Notes under the pieces: model-generated
Databases searched by the model: none
Seen by the model: only the letters and a program-made list of their open reading frames with translations
Told to the model about the DNA's origin: nothing
NCBI GenBank assembly: GCA_028285205.1
Contig: JANQQA010000017.1
Coordinates: forward strand, 1-41,144
Direction: 5' to 3'
Length of the DNA stretch: 41,144 nt
Origin: Bythopirellula sp.
Lineage (GTDB): Bacteria; Planctomycetota; Planctomycetia; Pirellulales; Lacipirellulaceae
Position numbers and translations under genes: made by a program
Part shown: piece after piece, positions 1-7,314 of the stretch
How positions within the stretch are numbered: the stretch's first letter is position 1
Layout of the letters: each line of letters begins with the position of its first letter

Positions 1-841
1 CGTCGCCTAACCGCTCCGTGAGATCGGACGGAGGGATACCCAGCAGCACGCAAAGTTGGTTTTGCGATTGTCGTAGCAGAGTTTCGAGTTGGGGGACAAA
101 CCCTTCCGTCTGCGCGAGACTGGACTTCGCTTGCTGCACGTCGACATCGCTGGATTCGCCTTCTTGCAGTCGGGTCTCTGTGAGAACGTAGGTCTTCCGC
201 TGATTGTCGACATTGCGTTTGACCAGTTCCAATCGTGTTTGCAAAGTGCGAATGTCGACGTAGGTGGCCGCCACGTCAGCAACCAGCGTGACGACAATAT
301 CGCCGTAGTCAAACACGGAGGCATCGAGATCTGCGTCGGCCGCCTCGATGGCGCGACGAAACCGGCCCCAAAAGTCGGCTTCCCACGAGATGTTAAACTG
401 CCCGCTCCAGGAATTGATGCCTGTGAGCAGGCTGTGCGAATAGTCGGCAGAAATGTCTTGCCGCTGCGGGAAGATACTGCCCACGGCGAATCTGCGCAGG
501 GCGCGCGCTTCCAAAATCCGCGCGCCGGCTTCGCGGACCGTGAGGTTCTGTCGGTAGGCTTGCGAAACGAGCTGATTGAGCACCGGATCGTTGAGGGTTG
601 CCCACCAAGCGGCGTGATCGACGGGGTCGCTCAGTACCCGCCGATCGTCGGCGTCGATCCAGTCGTTGGAGATCGGAACGGAAGGCTTGCAATAGTTCGG
701 TCCAACCTTGAAACCATTGGCGATCCATTGTTTCGGACTCGTACAGCCGGCCAGCGCGACCAATGAGAAGACGAGTGCAAACCACGGTTTTCCGGACCCT
801 CGGTGACGTGAATGGTTCAAATAGCCGCTGGAAAATGGCAT
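1..841 (-). CDS. RND efflux outer-membrane lipoprotein (NodT/OprM type), 3' end cut by window
   Basis: An open frame of 280 codons runs from an ATG at 841 down to base 1 without a stop; the C-terminal half lies outside the window. The N-terminus has a hydrophobic signal ending in a lipobox, Leu-Ala-Gly-Cys at residues 30-33, so the mature protein should be a lipoprotein. Soon after comes VGPNY, the usual opening of NodT-family channels, then a WW-x-LNDP stretch and SWEADFWGRFRR, both typical of this family, and long helices rich in Gln and Arg. The family forms the outer-membrane duct of tripartite pumps. It is divergent from an RND adaptor and pump that start 430 bases away, which fits one complex transcribed in both directions. 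The ATG has no strong ribosome site; a TTG at 820 is a weaker alternative. Confidence 0.88.
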   Translation of the reverse strand, partial: MPFSSGYLNHSRHRGSGKPWFALVFSLVALAGCTSPKQWIANGFKVGPNYCKPSVPISNDWIDADDRRVLSDPVDHAAWWATLNDPVLNQLVSQAYRQNLTVREAGARILEARALRRFAVGSIFPQRQDISADYSHSLLTGINSWSGQFNISWEADFWGRFRRAIEAADADLDASVFDYGDIVVTLVADVAATYVDIRTLQTRLELVKRNVDNQRKTYVLTETRLQEGESSDVDVQQAKSSLAQTEGFVPQLETLLRQSQNQLCVLLGIPPSDLTERLGD

Positions 842-1271
842 TGATGCTGGCGTCAGTCCGAACGCTACCCTGGAGGACGATTAAGCTCGCTATATCCAGA
901 TTGTTCGTATTTCCCAGTACTAGCGGTGCAACCTGCCTCCAACGACCGGAATAGCTTAACTCGCCAGCAGGCTCAGCCGCCCTGGGAGTAGGCATAATTG
1001 CCATAACCGTTAGATTTTCGTGGTGAATTAGCATAGAATGGTCGCTACCCGCTGACCCGCTGGCCTTTCGGGCTTATATCGCTGGCGAAATGCGGCTACG
1101 ATCAAGCGAAATCGCGGATCGTTCCCACCAAAGATTCCCGCATCGCGGACCCACCTTCCACGCAGGCAGCGTCTTTCCCGTGAAGTTATAATCAAGGCGG
1201 TCGAGCCAGCGCGTGAAGTTGCTATGCAGCTTTCGGTTAGGCAGGCACTATTCCTCTGTTTAAGTACTTTC
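842..1271. promoter_or_regulatory. Divergent intergenic region of the efflux genes
   Basis: About 430 bases separate the outer-membrane lipoprotein (-) from the adaptor gene (+) and must hold both promoters. A TATAAT at 1187-1192 on the plus strand is a good -10 candidate for the adaptor, but no convincing -35 lies at 16-18 bases. I see no strong inverted repeat or regulator gene. An in-frame ATG at 1224 could extend the adaptor by 16 residues into this region. Confidence 0.4.
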
Positions 1272-2516
1272 ATGGCATCAGAAATCCACAAATCTCGACC
1301 CCACGGGGGACTGCTCCTCCGCTTGGCGATGCCAATGCTGATTTTGGGGCTGGGATGGTTTGGGTTTTCGAAAATCTCGGTGGAAGTGGAAGAGGAGCCC
1401 CGACCACCCGCGAAGAAACGGATTCCGAGAACTCGGGTGCAGCAACTGACCGTATCGGACTATCCGATCAGGATTCAGACGTATGGCATTGTTCAAGCCC
1501 ATGATCCGGTGACGTTGGCGGCCGAGATATCCGGCGCTGTGACCAAAATTAGCCCATCCTTCGAGGTCGGTGCCTACTTCACCGCCGGCGAAGTTTTGGT
1601 CGAGATTGACGATCGCAACTATGTGGCGGCCGTGTCGATGGCCGATTCGCGGCTGCTGGCCGCAAAGTCGGCTTTGAAGCTCGCTGAGTTGAATGAGGAC
1701 CGCAAGCTGCGACTGATCGAATCGAACGCGGTTTCGCGTGCGGAGGTCGACGCGGCGTCCGCGACTCGTGAACAAGCGGAAGCCGACGTCGAGTTGGCCG
1801 CCTCCGAATTGGAGCGTGCGAAAATCGACCTGCAACGAACCAAGGTGTTGGCTCCATTCGATGGTCGCATGCAGACCAAAGAAATCGGGCTCGGACAGAT
1901 TGCTGGCCCCAACACCACACTTGGGCAGATCTTCGCGATCGACTATGCGGAAGTTCGCTTGCCCATCTCGGCCAGTCAGCGCGAGTATCTCACGCTTCCG
2001 GAATTTGCCGACGATCCGCCCGTCGAAGTGGAGTTGCGTGACGCAATCAACAAGGCGTCTACCGCCGTCTGGAAAGCAGAAATCGTTCGCACCGAAGGCG
2101 TGCTCGACACGGACTCTCGAGACCTGTACGCGATCGCCCGCATCAACGATCCTTTTGGCCAACATTCTGAGCAGCGACCCCTCAGAATCGGTCAACCGGT
2201 GGTCGCTTCGATCGAAGGCATCACGCTGTACGACGTAATCGCATTGCCGCGGAACGCCGTGCGTCAGCTCGACAAAGTTATCCTGGTGCATCCAGAAGAA
2301 TTGACGCTGCTGCCGGTGAATGTCACGGCCCTCTGGTCGAACTCGCAGCATGTGGTCGTCAATCACTCTGAAATTCCCGAAGGCATGTTGCTGGCGACCA
2401 CTCCGATGGTGTTCACGCCCGAAGGTGCCACAGTTGAGATCATTCCCGATGCTATGACGACCGCCGCTGTGGCAGATACCTCGGTGGGTGATTCTGACAA
2501 CTCCGCCACGCAATAG
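1272..2516 (+). CDS. RND efflux periplasmic adaptor (membrane fusion protein)
   Basis: This 414-residue protein has an N-terminal membrane anchor (about residues 14-34), then the adaptor order of domains: a first lipoyl half with AEISGAVTKI, a long alpha-hairpin rich in Ala, Glu and Arg (about residues 105-185), a second lipoyl half ending in the family signature APFDGRM, and beta-barrel and membrane-proximal domains. It should link the inner-membrane pump to the outer-membrane channel. The pump gene starts 12 bases after its stop, so the two are surely co-transcribed. Start choice: an in-frame ATG at 1224 adds 16 residues, but the ATG at 1272 gives the more usual short cytoplasmic stretch before the anchor; neither has a clear ribosome site. 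The substrate cannot be told from sequence. Confidence 0.88.
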   Translation: MASEIHKSRPHGGLLLRLAMPMLILGLGWFGFSKISVEVEEEPRPPAKKRIPRTRVQQLTVSDYPIRIQTYGIVQAHDPVTLAAEISGAVTKISPSFEVGAYFTAGEVLVEIDDRNYVAAVSMADSRLLAAKSALKLAELNEDRKLRLIESNAVSRAEVDAASATREQAEADVELAASELERAKIDLQRTKVLAPFDGRMQTKEIGLGQIAGPNTTLGQIFAIDYAEVRLPISASQREYLTLPEFADDPPVEVELRDAINKASTAVWKAEIVRTEGVLDTDSRDLYAIARINDPFGQHSEQRPLRIGQPVVASIEGITLYDVIALPRNAVRQLDKVILVHPEELTLLPVNVTALWSNSQHVVVNHSEIPEGMLLATTPMVFTPEGATVEIIPDAMTTAAVADTSVGDSDNSATQ

Positions 2517-2528
2517 TCCGCGCCCATC

Positions 2529-5500
2529 ATGATTCGCTGGTTTACACAAAACGGAATCGCCGCGAACTTTTTGATGTTGGCAATCTTGATTGCCGGGGCC
2601 TACACACTCTTCTTCCGCATTCCGCTGGAGGTCTCGCCAGAGCGCGACTTCGAATCGGTGATGGTTCAGATGCAGTATCGAGGCGGTACTGCCAAAGATG
2701 TCGAGCGAGCGATCCTGATCCCGGTCGAAGAAGCACTTCAATCGATCGAGGGTATCAGGACACTCAATTCCAATGGGAGTCGCGGCAACGCCTGGTTTTG
2801 GCTGGAAGCGGAACCCGGAACCGATTTGCGTGCAATGATGGACGACATCACAGCACAAATTAACACGATCACCACATTCCCCGACGAAACCGAACGGCCA
2901 CGCATTTACATCCCCGATAGTTCGAAGTGGTGGGAAGTGCTCAACATCGCGGTCACCGGCAAGCTTAGCCCACAGGAGCTGCGTGAGGTGGCTCGTCGTG
3001 TGGAGGAAGACGTGCTCGCTCTGCCAGGGGTGAGTCGTGCTCAAGTCACTGGAGATCGCCGCTATGAAATCTCGGTGGAAGTGAAGCCCGAGAAGCTGCT
3101 CTCCTACGGACTGAGTTTTCAAGATTTGGCGACTGCAATTCGCGATTTCTCGATCGATCTGCCAGCGGGCGCTATTGATAGCGAGAGCGGGACTTTTGTG
3201 ATTCGTACACGTGGCCAGGCCTATAACCAAGTCGACTTTGGGCAACTGCCGATTCGTGCAGCAAACGGAGCCGAACTGCTGTTGGGTGAAGTCGCGACCA
3301 TTATCGATGGATTTGAGGAAGGCGAGAAACGCGTCACCTTTAACGGCAAGCCTGCTCTGTTCGTCGAAGTGCTGCGGGCCGGTCGGGAAAGTGCGATCGA
3401 GATTTCCAACCAAGTACGTGAATATATCGAGAACTCGAAGTCCAGATTCCCCGAGGGCATCGAACTGTTCGTGTGGGACGACGAATCGATCGCCATTCGC
3501 GGACGGCTCAGCACGTTGATCCAATCGTTGTTGCAAGGTAGCGTCCTCGTGATTCTGTTGCTGGGCTTGTTCTTGAGACCAGCGATCGCGTTTTGGATCG
3601 TGATCGGCATTCCCGTTGGGTTTGCCGGTGGGCTGATTCTCATGCCGTGGTTCGGCATTACCGCCAATTTGATGAGTCTGTTCGGCTTCATCATTGTGGT
3701 CGGCATTGTTGTCGACGATGCCATCGTCACCGGTGAAAATGTCTATCAGAAAATTAAGGAAGGTGTGCCGCCGCTGGAAGCTGCCGTCGAAGGGACCCAC
3801 GAGGTGGCCACACCCGTGACGTTCGGAGCGTTGACGACCGTCGTGGCATTCATTCCTTTGCTGTTTTTCGACGGATCTTGGGGTAACTACGCCAAGCAGG
3901 TCCCGCCGATTGTGGCGCCTGTGCTTTTGTTCTCGCTGATCGAGTCGAAACTCATATTGCCCGCACACCTGAAACACCTGCGACACGAACCTCGCAGGAA
4001 CCTGTTTGCCAGAGTTCAAACGAAGATTGCTGGCGGATTGGAGAGTTTCATCCTGCGTGTCTATCAGCCGGTGTTGGAATTCGCGATGCATCACCGCGCT
4101 TCGGTGCTTGCCGCCTTCGTCACGGCCGGTTTGCTGATGACGGGTTATTGTCTGAGTGGGAAGATGAAGTTCATTCAGTTTCCCCAAGTCGATACGCAGC
4201 GCATCTCGTGCGACTTGGACATGCCCAACGATACGACGTTGGAAACGACCCAGGCGTACATGGACCGCATCGAAGCGGCGGTCGAGCAGATGAAGACCGA
4301 GTACGTCGACCCCGGCAATGGCGAGCCGATCGTACAAAACATCTCCAAGCTCGTCGGCGCTTCTCGGCTCCATCGCGACTACGACAAGTCGCGTGGTTCG
4401 ATTCGCTTCGAAGTCCTCCAACCCTCGCTGCGCACCGCGCCGGGACCCAAGAACAGCGACCTGGTCGCTCGCTGGTCCGAAATCGTCGGGCCGATTCCCG
4501 AGGCCACCGAGTTTCGAGTCCGGGCTGATTCGAGCATTCGCCACGATCGCGACTACGACTCGGAGAATCTCAACCTGGAACTGCGCGGTCCGATGTCGCC
4601 GGAGAAGATCGAAGTCGCCCGCAAGATGAAGGAAATCCTCGACGAGTATGATGGCTTCGCCAATACCTGGGCGAGTATCAATCAGGGGCAAGACGAGCTT
4701 GAACTCTCGCTGAAGCCGCTGGCGGCCGAGTTGGGACTGACCCAGCAACTGCTGGCGCAACAGATTCGCCAAGCCTTCTTCGGTGAGGAAGCCCAACGCG
4801 TGCAACGCGGTGTTGACGACATCCGAGTCATGGTGCGTCTGCCGCGCGAGAATCGCGAGTCGTTGCATACGTTGGATCGCCTGAGAATTCGTACGCCGCG
4901 GGGAGCCAACGTGCCGCTGTCGACGGTGGCGGAGATCTCGTTCAAGAAGGCCCCGTCGTATGTTCAACGCAAAGACGGAGCAGAGATTCTGCGTGTCGGC
5001 GCACAGCCAAAGGATCAAGCCGTCGACGTGATGGGAATCGCTCGGGAGATCGAGCCGCGGTTTGACGAGCTGTGTGCCCCTTATAATCTGACGTATCAAT
5101 ACGTCGGCTACGTGGCAGAGGCCGAGGAAGCACGCAAGAACACCCTGATCGGTGCCGCCCTGTTGGCGTTCGCTCTCTATGGATTGATTTCCATCGCGCT
5201 GAAGTCGTTGTGGCAGCCGTTCTTCGTCATGATTGCTGTGCCGTTCGCGATCATCGGTGCGTTGCTGGGGCACATCATCATGGACATTACGCCTTCGTAC
5301 CTGTCGATTTTCGGCATGTTGGCGTTGGCGGGCGTCTCGGTGAATGACACGTTGGTGATGGTTGACTACGTGAACCGCCGTCGCAAACAGGGCGTTTCGC
5401 TTTATCAGGCCGCACTCGAGGCGGGCGGACGGCGATTCAGGCCGATTATGCTGACTTCGGTCACCACCTTCGTCGGATTGACGCCACTGCTGATGGACGA

Positions 5501-5696
5501 CTCGCTGCAGGCTCAGTTCTTGATCCCGATGGCCGTGTCGCTGTCGTTTGGCGTCATGTTCGCAACCATCGTCACTCTGTTCCTGGTGCCGTGCTCGATG
5601 GTATTCGCCGACGACTGCCGGCGTGCTCTGGTCGCGATGCGCGATTGGTACTTCCGGCCGTTCCGGACACACGTCAGCCAGCCCCAAAACACGTAG
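2529..5696 (+). CDS. RND efflux transporter, inner-membrane permease (AcrB/HAE1 superfamily)
   Basis: At 1055 residues this has the full length of an RND pump with twelve membrane helices and two large periplasmic loops. The N-terminus (residues 1-30) is the first helix, followed by RIPLEVSPERDF in place of the usual FPxxD segment. The helix-4 proton-relay motif GIVVDDAIV holds the acidic pair D396-D397. In helix 10 the motif is GVSVNDTLVMVDY: where AcrB has the relay Lys940, this protein has Asn939. The pump would drive export by proton (or other ion) antiport with the adaptor just upstream. I recall an NDS/NDT-type helix 10 from a subgroup of RND permeases, so I read this as a variant rather than a dead pump. 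The substrate is unknown. Confidence 0.92.
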   Translation: MIRWFTQNGIAANFLMLAILIAGAYTLFFRIPLEVSPERDFESVMVQMQYRGGTAKDVERAILIPVEEALQSIEGIRTLNSNGSRGNAWFWLEAEPGTDLRAMMDDITAQINTITTFPDETERPRIYIPDSSKWWEVLNIAVTGKLSPQELREVARRVEEDVLALPGVSRAQVTGDRRYEISVEVKPEKLLSYGLSFQDLATAIRDFSIDLPAGAIDSESGTFVIRTRGQAYNQVDFGQLPIRAANGAELLLGEVATIIDGFEEGEKRVTFNGKPALFVEVLRAGRESAIEISNQVREYIENSKSRFPEGIELFVWDDESIAIRGRLSTLIQSLLQGSVLVILLLGLFLRPAIAFWIVIGIPVGFAGGLILMPWFGITANLMSLFGFIIVVGIVVDDAIVTGENVYQKIKEGVPPLEAAVEGTHEVATPVTFGALTTVVAFIPLLFFDGSWGNYAKQVPPIVAPVLLFSLIESKLILPAHLKHLRHEPRRNLFARVQTKIAGGLESFILRVYQPVLEFAMHHRASVLAAFVTAGLLMTGYCLSGKMKFIQFPQVDTQRISCDLDMPNDTTLETTQAYMDRIEAAVEQMKTEYVDPGNGEPIVQNISKLVGASRLHRDYDKSRGSIRFEVLQPSLRTAPGPKNSDLVARWSEIVGPIPEATEFRVRADSSIRHDRDYDSENLNLELRGPMSPEKIEVARKMKEILDEYDGFANTWASINQGQDELELSLKPLAAELGLTQQLLAQQIRQAFFGEEAQRVQRGVDDIRVMVRLPRENRESLHTLDRLRIRTPRGANVPLSTVAEISFKKAPSYVQRKDGAEILRVGAQPKDQAVDVMGIAREIEPRFDELCAPYNLTYQYVGYVAEAEEARKNTLIGAALLAFALYGLISIALKSLWQPFFVMIAVPFAIIGALLGHIIMDITPSYLSIFGMLALAGVSVNDTLVMVDYVNRRRKQGVSLYQAALEAGGRRFRPIMLTSVTTFVGLTPLLMDDSLQAQFLIPMAVSLSFGVMFATIVTLFLVPCSMVFADDCRRALVAMRDWYFRPFRTHVSQPQNT

Positions 5697-5708
5697 GGCA
5701 GAAAGCGA

Positions 5709-5741
5709 CAAGGACTCAGGGCAGGCCGCCCCAAGTCCTTG
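5709..5741. terminator. Hairpin after the efflux pump gene
   Basis: CAAGGACT at 5709-5716 pairs perfectly with AGTCCTTG at 5734-5741, and inside it GGGC (5719-5722) pairs with GCCC (5728-5731) around a five-base loop. It starts 13 bases after the pump stop codon and also lies just past the 3' end of the minus-strand tRNA-Leu. No T-run follows on either side, so it may be an mRNA 3'-end stabiliser or a factor-dependent stop rather than a classic intrinsic terminator. Confidence 0.45.
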
Positions 5742-5775
5742 CTGCGAAGTGCGAAGCCAGTCGTGCTGGCAAGAG

Positions 5776-5857
5776 TAGGGATGACAGGAGTCGAACCTGC
5801 ACTCCCGAAGGAACTGGAACCTAAATCCAGCGCGTCTGCCAGTTCCGCCACATCCCC
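5776..5857 (-). tRNA. tRNA-Leu (anticodon UAG)
   Basis: On the minus strand the sequence folds as a class II tRNA of 82 bases. The acceptor stem GGGGATG (starting at 5857) pairs with CATCCCT, with one G-U pair at the end, and A is the discriminator base at 5776. The D-arm begins TGGCGGAACTGG, as is usual for tRNA-Leu. The anticodon stem CTGGA/TCCAG encloses the loop TTTAGGT, giving the anticodon UAG, which reads CUA and probably other CUN codons. A short variable arm (TTCCTTCGGGAGT) and the T-loop GTTCGACTC follow. The CCA end is not encoded. Confidence 0.95.
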
Positions 5858-5905
5858 CTACGGACCCAACCGTTGGGTGGGACCTTACTCTTCGCGTTGT
5901 GTAGC

Positions 5906-5911
5906 AGTATA
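5906..5911 (-). promoter_or_regulatory. Candidate -10 box for tRNA-Leu
   Basis: On the minus strand TATACT lies 49 bases before the mature tRNA 5' end and fits a -10 element. A good -35 is not obvious. Between this box and the tRNA sits a perfect dyad, ACCCAAC-C-GTTGGGT at 5864-5878, which could be a processing or regulatory structure in the 5' leader. Confidence 0.3.
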
Positions 5912-6029
5912 GTCGTCTTGTAAGTCGTGGACTAGTGAGAGTTTTTGCCAGCCTAGGTGTGTTCGGCACCACTCGTCCCACGGTTTCAGACACTTGGTTT
6001 CGCATTGGGTTCAGCTCCATAGGGGATCG

Positions 6030-6344
6030 ATGGCCGACGTACCGACCGATATCCAGGCCCTCAGCGGCGAGCGGGTGCTCGCCGTCACGTGGCCCGACCG
6101 AAATGCCGACTTTCCGTTCGTATTCCTTCGCGGCCAGTGCACCTGCGCCCAGTGCGTCAACGAATGGACGGGCGAGAAAATCCTCGACCCCGCCACCATT
6201 CCCGCCGATCTGAGCGTCAACAACATGGAACTGGTCGGCAGCTACGCGTTGCGGATCCACTGGTCCGACGGCCACAATTCCGGCCTCTACACCTGGCAAC
6301 GTCTGCGCGAACTCAGCAGCGGCGTCGACCGTGCCGCCGAGTGA
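6030..6344 (+). CDS. DUF971 protein (gamma-butyrobetaine hydroxylase-like N-terminal domain)
   Basis: The protein has 104 residues, the normal size for free-standing DUF971 proteins. It shows the family features: an early LAVTWPDR strand, the cysteine cluster GQCTCAQCVNEWTG (about residues 35-48) that likely binds a metal ion, and a C-terminal LRIHWSDGHNSGLYTW. The fold is that of the zinc-binding N-terminal domain of butyrobetaine hydroxylase, without the catalytic part; links to iron-sulfur work have been suggested for some relatives, but nothing here proves a role. The ATG at 6030 is chosen because AGGGG sits six bases upstream; a TTG at 5994 would extend the frame but lacks such a site. 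It stands alone between a tRNA and a long intergenic region. Confidence 0.85.
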   Translation: MADVPTDIQALSGERVLAVTWPDRNADFPFVFLRGQCTCAQCVNEWTGEKILDPATIPADLSVNNMELVGSYALRIHWSDGHNSGLYTWQRLRELSSGVDRAAE

Positions 6345-6557
6345 AGATCATGCGATCATCGGTCTTCCATCTTTTTGCCGGTTTTTGCGTTATCGCAGTG
6401 TCAACGAAGACCGATTTTTTAACGCAAAAGTCCTGAGTTTTGCGCCGTGTAAATCAGGCATGCGCCTCTCACCTAGGCTTCTAGGCGTTTCACGCCACGC
6501 AAAAAGAGACGACTTTTGCCGTTTGCGGGTTTTCTCCTGAAGTTCCCCTCGCACGAC

Positions 6558-6578
6558 CGATGCAGGCCTCCTGCATCG
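6558..6578. repeat. Perfect inverted repeat (9-bp arms, 3-base loop)
   Basis: CGATGCAGG at 6558-6566 is the exact reverse complement of CCTGCATCG at 6570-6578, with CCT between. The hairpin is strong and has no T-run, so it is not a clear terminator. It lies about 210 bases after the DUF971 stop and about 340 bases before the repressor start. It could be an RNA structure or a binding site. Confidence 0.6.
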
Positions 6579-6844
6579 AACGATCGCGCAGCCTACCCCC
6601 TCCGCCGAGCTGCAAAGAGCTGGCCCACGGGAAGAAACGTCGTTCAAGATGTCAAAGAGCAGTTGCCGTCGTCGGCCACGAGCGCAATCCTACCCGAAGT
6701 GGTGGCCCATTTTCATTAACGAATCTTGTAGCGAATTGATCCTTGGAACGACCAATAGGGCGTTAGGTCTGACCGGAATCTGCCCCGTGTTTTATAGCCA
6801 CGTGCTGTTCCTTCTCTCGGCGATTCGTGTTTCGAAAAATCGGC

Positions 6845-6873
6845 TTGCATTTGTAGACGGTTTGTCTTAGATT
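6845..6873 (+). promoter_or_regulatory. Promoter of the blaI-M56 operon
   Basis: TTGCAT at 6845-6850 and TAGATT at 6868-6873 are separated by exactly 17 bases and fit -35 and -10 boxes of a housekeeping promoter. The first of two operator-like dyads fills the spacer. The repressor ATG is 43 bases after the -10 box. Confidence 0.5.
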
Positions 6874-6893
6874 GTGAAGACATGTTGTCTTCA
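6855..6893 (+). promoter_or_regulatory. Two tandem operator dyads, AGAC-N5-GTCT
   Basis: Two dyads share the core AGAC-N5-GTCT. The first is at 6855-6867 (AGAC GGTTT GTCT), between the -35 and -10 boxes. The second is at 6878-6890 and extends to a perfect 8-bp inverted repeat, TGAAGACATGTTGTCTTCA, at 6875-6893, just after the expected start of transcription. Their centres are 23 bases apart, about two helix turns. BlaI/MecI repressors bind as dimers to paired dyads at their own promoters, so this is most simply the autoregulatory operator of the next gene. The half-site differs from the staphylococcal TACA/TGTA core. Confidence 0.6.
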
Positions 6894-6915
6894 AGTGGGT
6901 TTAGGGCCTGAAGTT

Positions 6916-7314
6916 ATGCCAAGGAAGAAGCACACCGCCTCCGACGCCGAATTGGCGGTATTGAGACTGCTGTGGAAAGAAGAATCACTCACGGCTAGAG
7001 AGATTCGCGAAGTGCTCTACCCAAGCGGAACGTCGTCTGACCACGGCACCGTGCAGAAGTTGCTGCAACGCTTGGAACAGAAGGGCCTTATTTCTCGCGA
7101 TAACAGCTCGTTCGTCCATGTCTTCCGCGCCAAAGTCAGCCAGAGCGAGATGGCAGGGCAACAGCTTGAGACGCTGGCCGAGAAGCTCACCGAAGGATCG
7201 CTGGTGCCCTTCATCATGCACGCGGTAGGTAGCAGGAAGTTGACCCCACAAGAGCGAAAAGAAATCCGCCAGCTGCTAGATCGCAACAAGTCGCCTAAGG
7301 GGCAAAAATCATGA
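6916..7314 (+). CDS. BlaI/MecI/CopY-family transcriptional repressor
   Basis: The 132-residue protein has the family's usual length and order: a winged-helix N-terminal half with LAVLRLLWKEESLTAREIRE and the recognition segment HGTVQKLLQRLEQKGLI, then a C-terminal dimerisation helix pair ending in SLVPFIMHAV and LTPQERKEIRQLL. BlaI-type repressors dimerise on operator dyads and are cut by a partner M56 protease after a signal is sensed. Here the partner gene overlaps the stop by four bases (ATGA), the classic arrangement. Two dyads in the promoter are the likely target. The ATG at 6916 is preferred because upstream GTG/TTG codons lie inside the operator region. The inducing signal is unknown; a beta-lactam cannot be assumed in this phylum. 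Confidence 0.9.
   Translation: MPRKKHTASDAELAVLRLLWKEESLTAREIREVLYPSGTSSDHGTVQKLLQRLEQKGLISRDNSSFVHVFRAKVSQSEMAGQQLETLAEKLTEGSLVPFIMHAVGSRKLTPQERKEIRQLLDRNKSPKGQKS

Larger units (their letters stand above)
6345..6915. promoter_or_regulatory. Long intergenic region before the BlaI-type repressor
   Basis: These 571 bases hold no convincing gene; short open frames here lack ribosome sites and family resemblance. What they do hold: a cluster of TTTTGCG/CGCAAAA-like words between about 6382 and 6525, on both strands; a strong hairpin at 6558-6578; and, at the end, a promoter with two operator-like dyads (separate entries). The region is more AT-rich in its last 200 bases than the flanking genes. 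Confidence 0.5.

Noticed and set aside
393..1034. A 213-codon minus-strand frame near the window start
   Set aside because: It overlaps the outer-membrane lipoprotein in another frame; the lipoprotein frame has a lipobox and NodT motifs, this one is Arg-rich and featureless.
5709..5741. Hairpin after the pump gene as a classic intrinsic terminator
   Set aside because: Good stem but no T-run on either strand, so it is listed with low confidence only.
1278..6299. A very long antisense open frame (1673 codons, minus strand) opposite the efflux genes
   Set aside because: It lies opposite two well-recognised genes and runs through the tRNA-Leu gene; its translation is rich in Arg, His, Gln and Asp with no family match. 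It arises from the codon bias of the sense genes.
6649..6870. A 73-codon plus-strand frame just before the repressor
   Set aside because: No ribosome site or family match, and its 3' end runs into the promoter and operator dyads.
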